Below, in pieces: positions 61,605 through 64,000 of a stretch of DNA of 64,000 bases (position 1 is its first letter; each line of letters starts with the position of its first letter). The notes under the pieces were generated by a model that saw nothing but the letters and a program-made list of their open reading frames with translations, was not told the DNA's origin and made no database searches. A program made the position numbers and the translations under genes. Source of the stretch: Burhinus oedicnemus (taxonomy: Eukaryota; Chordata; Aves; Charadriiformes; Burhinidae); NCBI GenBank assembly GCA_008921705.1, contig VFFE01005878.1, positions 328,375 to 392,374 on the forward strand, in the 5' to 3' direction.

Positions 61605-62815
61605 CTCACACAAAAGACAGATCATTACTAAACTGGAGAAGGAAGGAAGTACAAGAACATGGCAAGCTAAGAGATGACAAGGGTTAGTGAGTCTCAATAC
61701 AAGTTTGTATGGCAAGTCACCACAGATCAAGAGTTTCAAAGTCCAGTCCGACCACCGATCAAGGAATTATTTATCAGAACTGTGGTGTGATAGGATATTA
61801 GCAAAAGCGAAGAGGCAATACGGAAAAAAAACCCCTTGTTTTCAACAGATCTCCTGTGACTCACAGTCACAGACCAGCAGTATTTTCTGTGAAGTCAAAA
61901 CCATCTTTTCTTTGCAGAAACAATTCCATGGAAACTCCAGTCACTGAGTCTTCTAAATTTGATGTTTCCCCACAGGGAGGTAGGCTGTTCTGGAAACAAG
62001 AGTTTCTGGGTATTATTCCAAGATATAGCTGATTCTTATGAAGGGAAGGGTTGTTGCTGCCTACAGCAGAGAGAAACTATTAAAAAAAGAGTTCACAATT
62101 ACATATGCAAGAAGCTGTCTCTGCATTTTCTCCAAAACTTTCATGTACATAGTGCTTTTGCCTTGCTTTCCCATCCCCAAGCTCCCACCTTTTTCTCATC
62201 TAATGTTATTCCTTATCTTAGAATTGATGCAGAAGAATCATATAATTCACCTACAGAGTTTTTTCATCAGCCCCTTCAGAATGAAATCTCTGTGTAAATG
62301 TCATGCAAGTTGTTCAGGAGTGAGACTAATCTTTTCATATCTTCAAAACTATACCAAGAGATATTGATTCAGTACTTGGGCTTTAGTGTGCCTTGCCTGT
62401 GCAATATGCCTTAGCTGGAAACTCTGGCCTTGTATCTCCCCTTTAACCATCATAATCTTTTGCCACACTTTCCCCCTCAGTTGCAATCAACGCCTATATT
62501 AGTCATCCACAGCTACCCTAGTTAGGAAGAAGTCATGCTCAGGTCTTCAAAGAATGAGAGCACTGGGAGACTGTGCAGATGCACTGTGTTGTAGAGTGCA
62601 TTTGGTAAGCGCAAGGGAAGTTCTTCCAGAAAAAAAAAAAAAGAAAAAAATGTTTTAAACCAGTAAGTGATTGGTTAATACTTTGCATAAACTAGGTGAG
62701 GTTTTCTTCTCTGTTTTTCCTGATCATTATTTTTTATATGCAATATGAGTTTCTTGTTTGAGAATACAGAAATTAGAGATCATAATTTGATATAGACTTT
62801 GGTCAATAGAGGTCT
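61605..62815. other. intron 2, no recognisable element
   Basis: AT-rich intronic sequence with an A-rich patch at 62629-62650. No exon, RNA gene or mobile element is recognised. Confidence 0.45.
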
Positions 62816-62824
62816 TGTGACTTT

Positions 62825-63045
62825 AGTCACAAGAGGAAAATTTTTCACAATGAGCACAATCAGTTGTTGGAATAATCTCCCCAAGGAAGTGGTGGGTTCC
62901 CCAACATTGGACACTTTTCAGATTCAGCTGGACAGGGTGCTGGGCCATCTTGTCCGGACCGTGCTTTTGCCCAGAAAGGTTGGACCAGATGATCCTTGAG
63001 GTCCCTTCCAACCTGGTATTCTATGATCTTATGATTTTATGATTG
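62825..63045 (+). mobile_element. CR1 LINE 3' end, young short copy
   Basis: Starts CACAAGAGGAAAATTTTTCA and encodes the ORF2 terminus KFFTMSTISCWNNLPKEVV...GPDDP, then the CR1 3' UTR and degenerate terminal units ending about 63045. By eye it has about nine mismatches in 195 bases against 7390-7585, so both belong to one recently active subfamily. Confidence 0.94.
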
Positions 63046-63049
63046 AATA

Positions 63050-64000
63050 GTCATGGAACTGTGTCAGAAATCTCTTAATGCATGCAGTGCTATTTGGTAC
63101 TAAATGCCATATCGCATACACTAGCCATTGTGCTGGAATAGCAAATATGAAACAACTAGAAATTTATTATATTTAAGTATTTGTAACCATTACTTGCTCT
63201 GATTGCTTTAATAACAGTGGGTTTTGATTTGCCACAGAAATACGATCTATTTATATGAACAGACTAATGATATACAAGGTGTTTTGTGGCCACCAGTACA
63301 TTCTGTGACCAAATAGCTGGCTACCCACATGGATCTGGTTGTGTGACTGAGGACTAATTCAAATGAGAACCAAAACACCAGACAAAAACTATAAAAGAAT
63401 TAGACTATAATTCTTGTGTTTATGTGTACCAGTGGAAGCTACATGTGGAATAATCTAAGGTGAGAATTTGAAATGTGGTAGTTATTTTGCAGTAATTTGC
63501 TGTGTAGATTGCTCAAGTGCACAAAGGTTTAGCACGTCCCATTGTAAAAACGCTGATGACTGAGGGATCATAGGGAACATATTTCTTCTCTTAAGTTCAC
63601 AGTTCAAGGTTAGGCACCTGCATTAGGCACCTAAACAACACAAGGAGGAGTTACTTGCCTCAGAATCTACCGATTAGCAGAAAGGTGCCTATCTCAGCCT
63701 ATTTGTGTCATCCCTGCCCTTTCCCTGCTGAATGCTCTAGCTGCTGGGCTACGGAATCAGTCGTCCCTCTCTTTATCTTCTGGTGGCCCAAAGATTCTTA
63801 AATTTTCAGCCTCACCATGTCACAGCACTGGCAGGGTGAGTGAAGAGGACTTGCTCTCCTTCCCTTTTCAATATTCTCTGGCCTTGTCATGGGAAATACA
63901 AAATATGGATCATGAATGATTTTGGGGGGGGGGCAGAGGAAGGTATTTAACTCATGTTCTCCCAAATACGCTGCCTCGCTGCAGCTGCTGGGATATTATA
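63050..64000. other. intron 2 end of window, old repeat fragment likely at 63600-63780
   Basis: Within 63600-63780 the order TTAGGCACCTGCATTAGGCACCTAAACAAC, TTACTTGCCTCAGAATCTACC and GAATGCTCTAGCTGCTGGGCTAC looks like an old amniote SINE-type repeat ('ctctaaccactgggctac' core). The remainder holds a short G run (63921-63931) and otherwise nothing assignable. Confidence 0.4.

Larger units (their letters stand above)
40816..64000 (+). other. PTPRZ1: PTPRZ1 intron 2, incomplete (at least 23,185 bases)
   Basis: From the GTAAGC donor to the window end I find no exon encoding the expected start of the carbonic-anhydrase-like domain (the NWGKKYP/SPINID-type motifs). Exon 3 is therefore probably beyond the window. 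The intron holds a minisatellite, CR1 copies and simple repeats listed separately. Confidence 0.75.

Noticed and set aside
1..64000. CRISPR arrays, bacterial operons, integrated viruses and LTR elements
   Set aside because: No spaced direct repeats, no dense gene clusters, and no gag/pol/env-like frames or paired LTRs were recognised. The only reverse-transcriptase-like frames are CR1 LINEs.

Overview
This is a 64 kb piece of a vertebrate nuclear genome, most likely a bird. The interspersed repeats are overwhelmingly CR1 LINEs. Several carry the archosaur-type CR1 3' end, with tandem ATTCTATG-like units, and they range from fairly young to very decayed copies. There are no bacterial-style gene clusters; coding density is almost nil. 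A 20-base N run marks an assembly gap.

The only host gene I can support is the 5' end of PTPRZ1 (receptor-type tyrosine-protein phosphatase zeta), on the + strand. Exon 1 lies in a CpG-rich island (about 1-860). Its coding part, 345-402, starts with MLILGRLVACIQLVCILRV and ends one base into a codon at a GTGAGT donor. Exon 2 (40750-40815) follows a 40,347-base intron, completes the split codon as Asp, and encodes [19 protein letters not shown], the start of the mature ectodomain. As I recall human PTPRZ1, the two exons align to its N-terminus without a gap. Intron 2 begins at 40816 and runs to the window end; I did not find exon 3, which should begin the carbonic-anhydrase-like domain.

Layout: 1-402 5' UTR and exon 1, with a two-codon upstream ORF; 403-40749 intron 1, holding a young CR1 nested in an older CR1/L3-type relic (6745-7905), a reverse-strand CR1 endonuclease/RT fragment (10363-11545), CR1 3' ends (12820, 33826), ancient MIR-like repeats (16475-17215) and a large AAAAG tract with an assembly gap (40111-40363); 40750-40815 exon 2; then intron 2 with a 16-base-period GC-rich minisatellite (42272-42921), CR1 copies at 45010, 55150, 60884 and 62825, and a CCTT tract at 54045.

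I found no undescribed multi-gene system. The most useful leads are the exon assignments, the minimal upstream ORF, the frame-neutral exon 2 flanked by same-orientation CR1 copies, the minisatellite that is open in all three forward frames, and the nested CR1 insertion with a visible target duplication.
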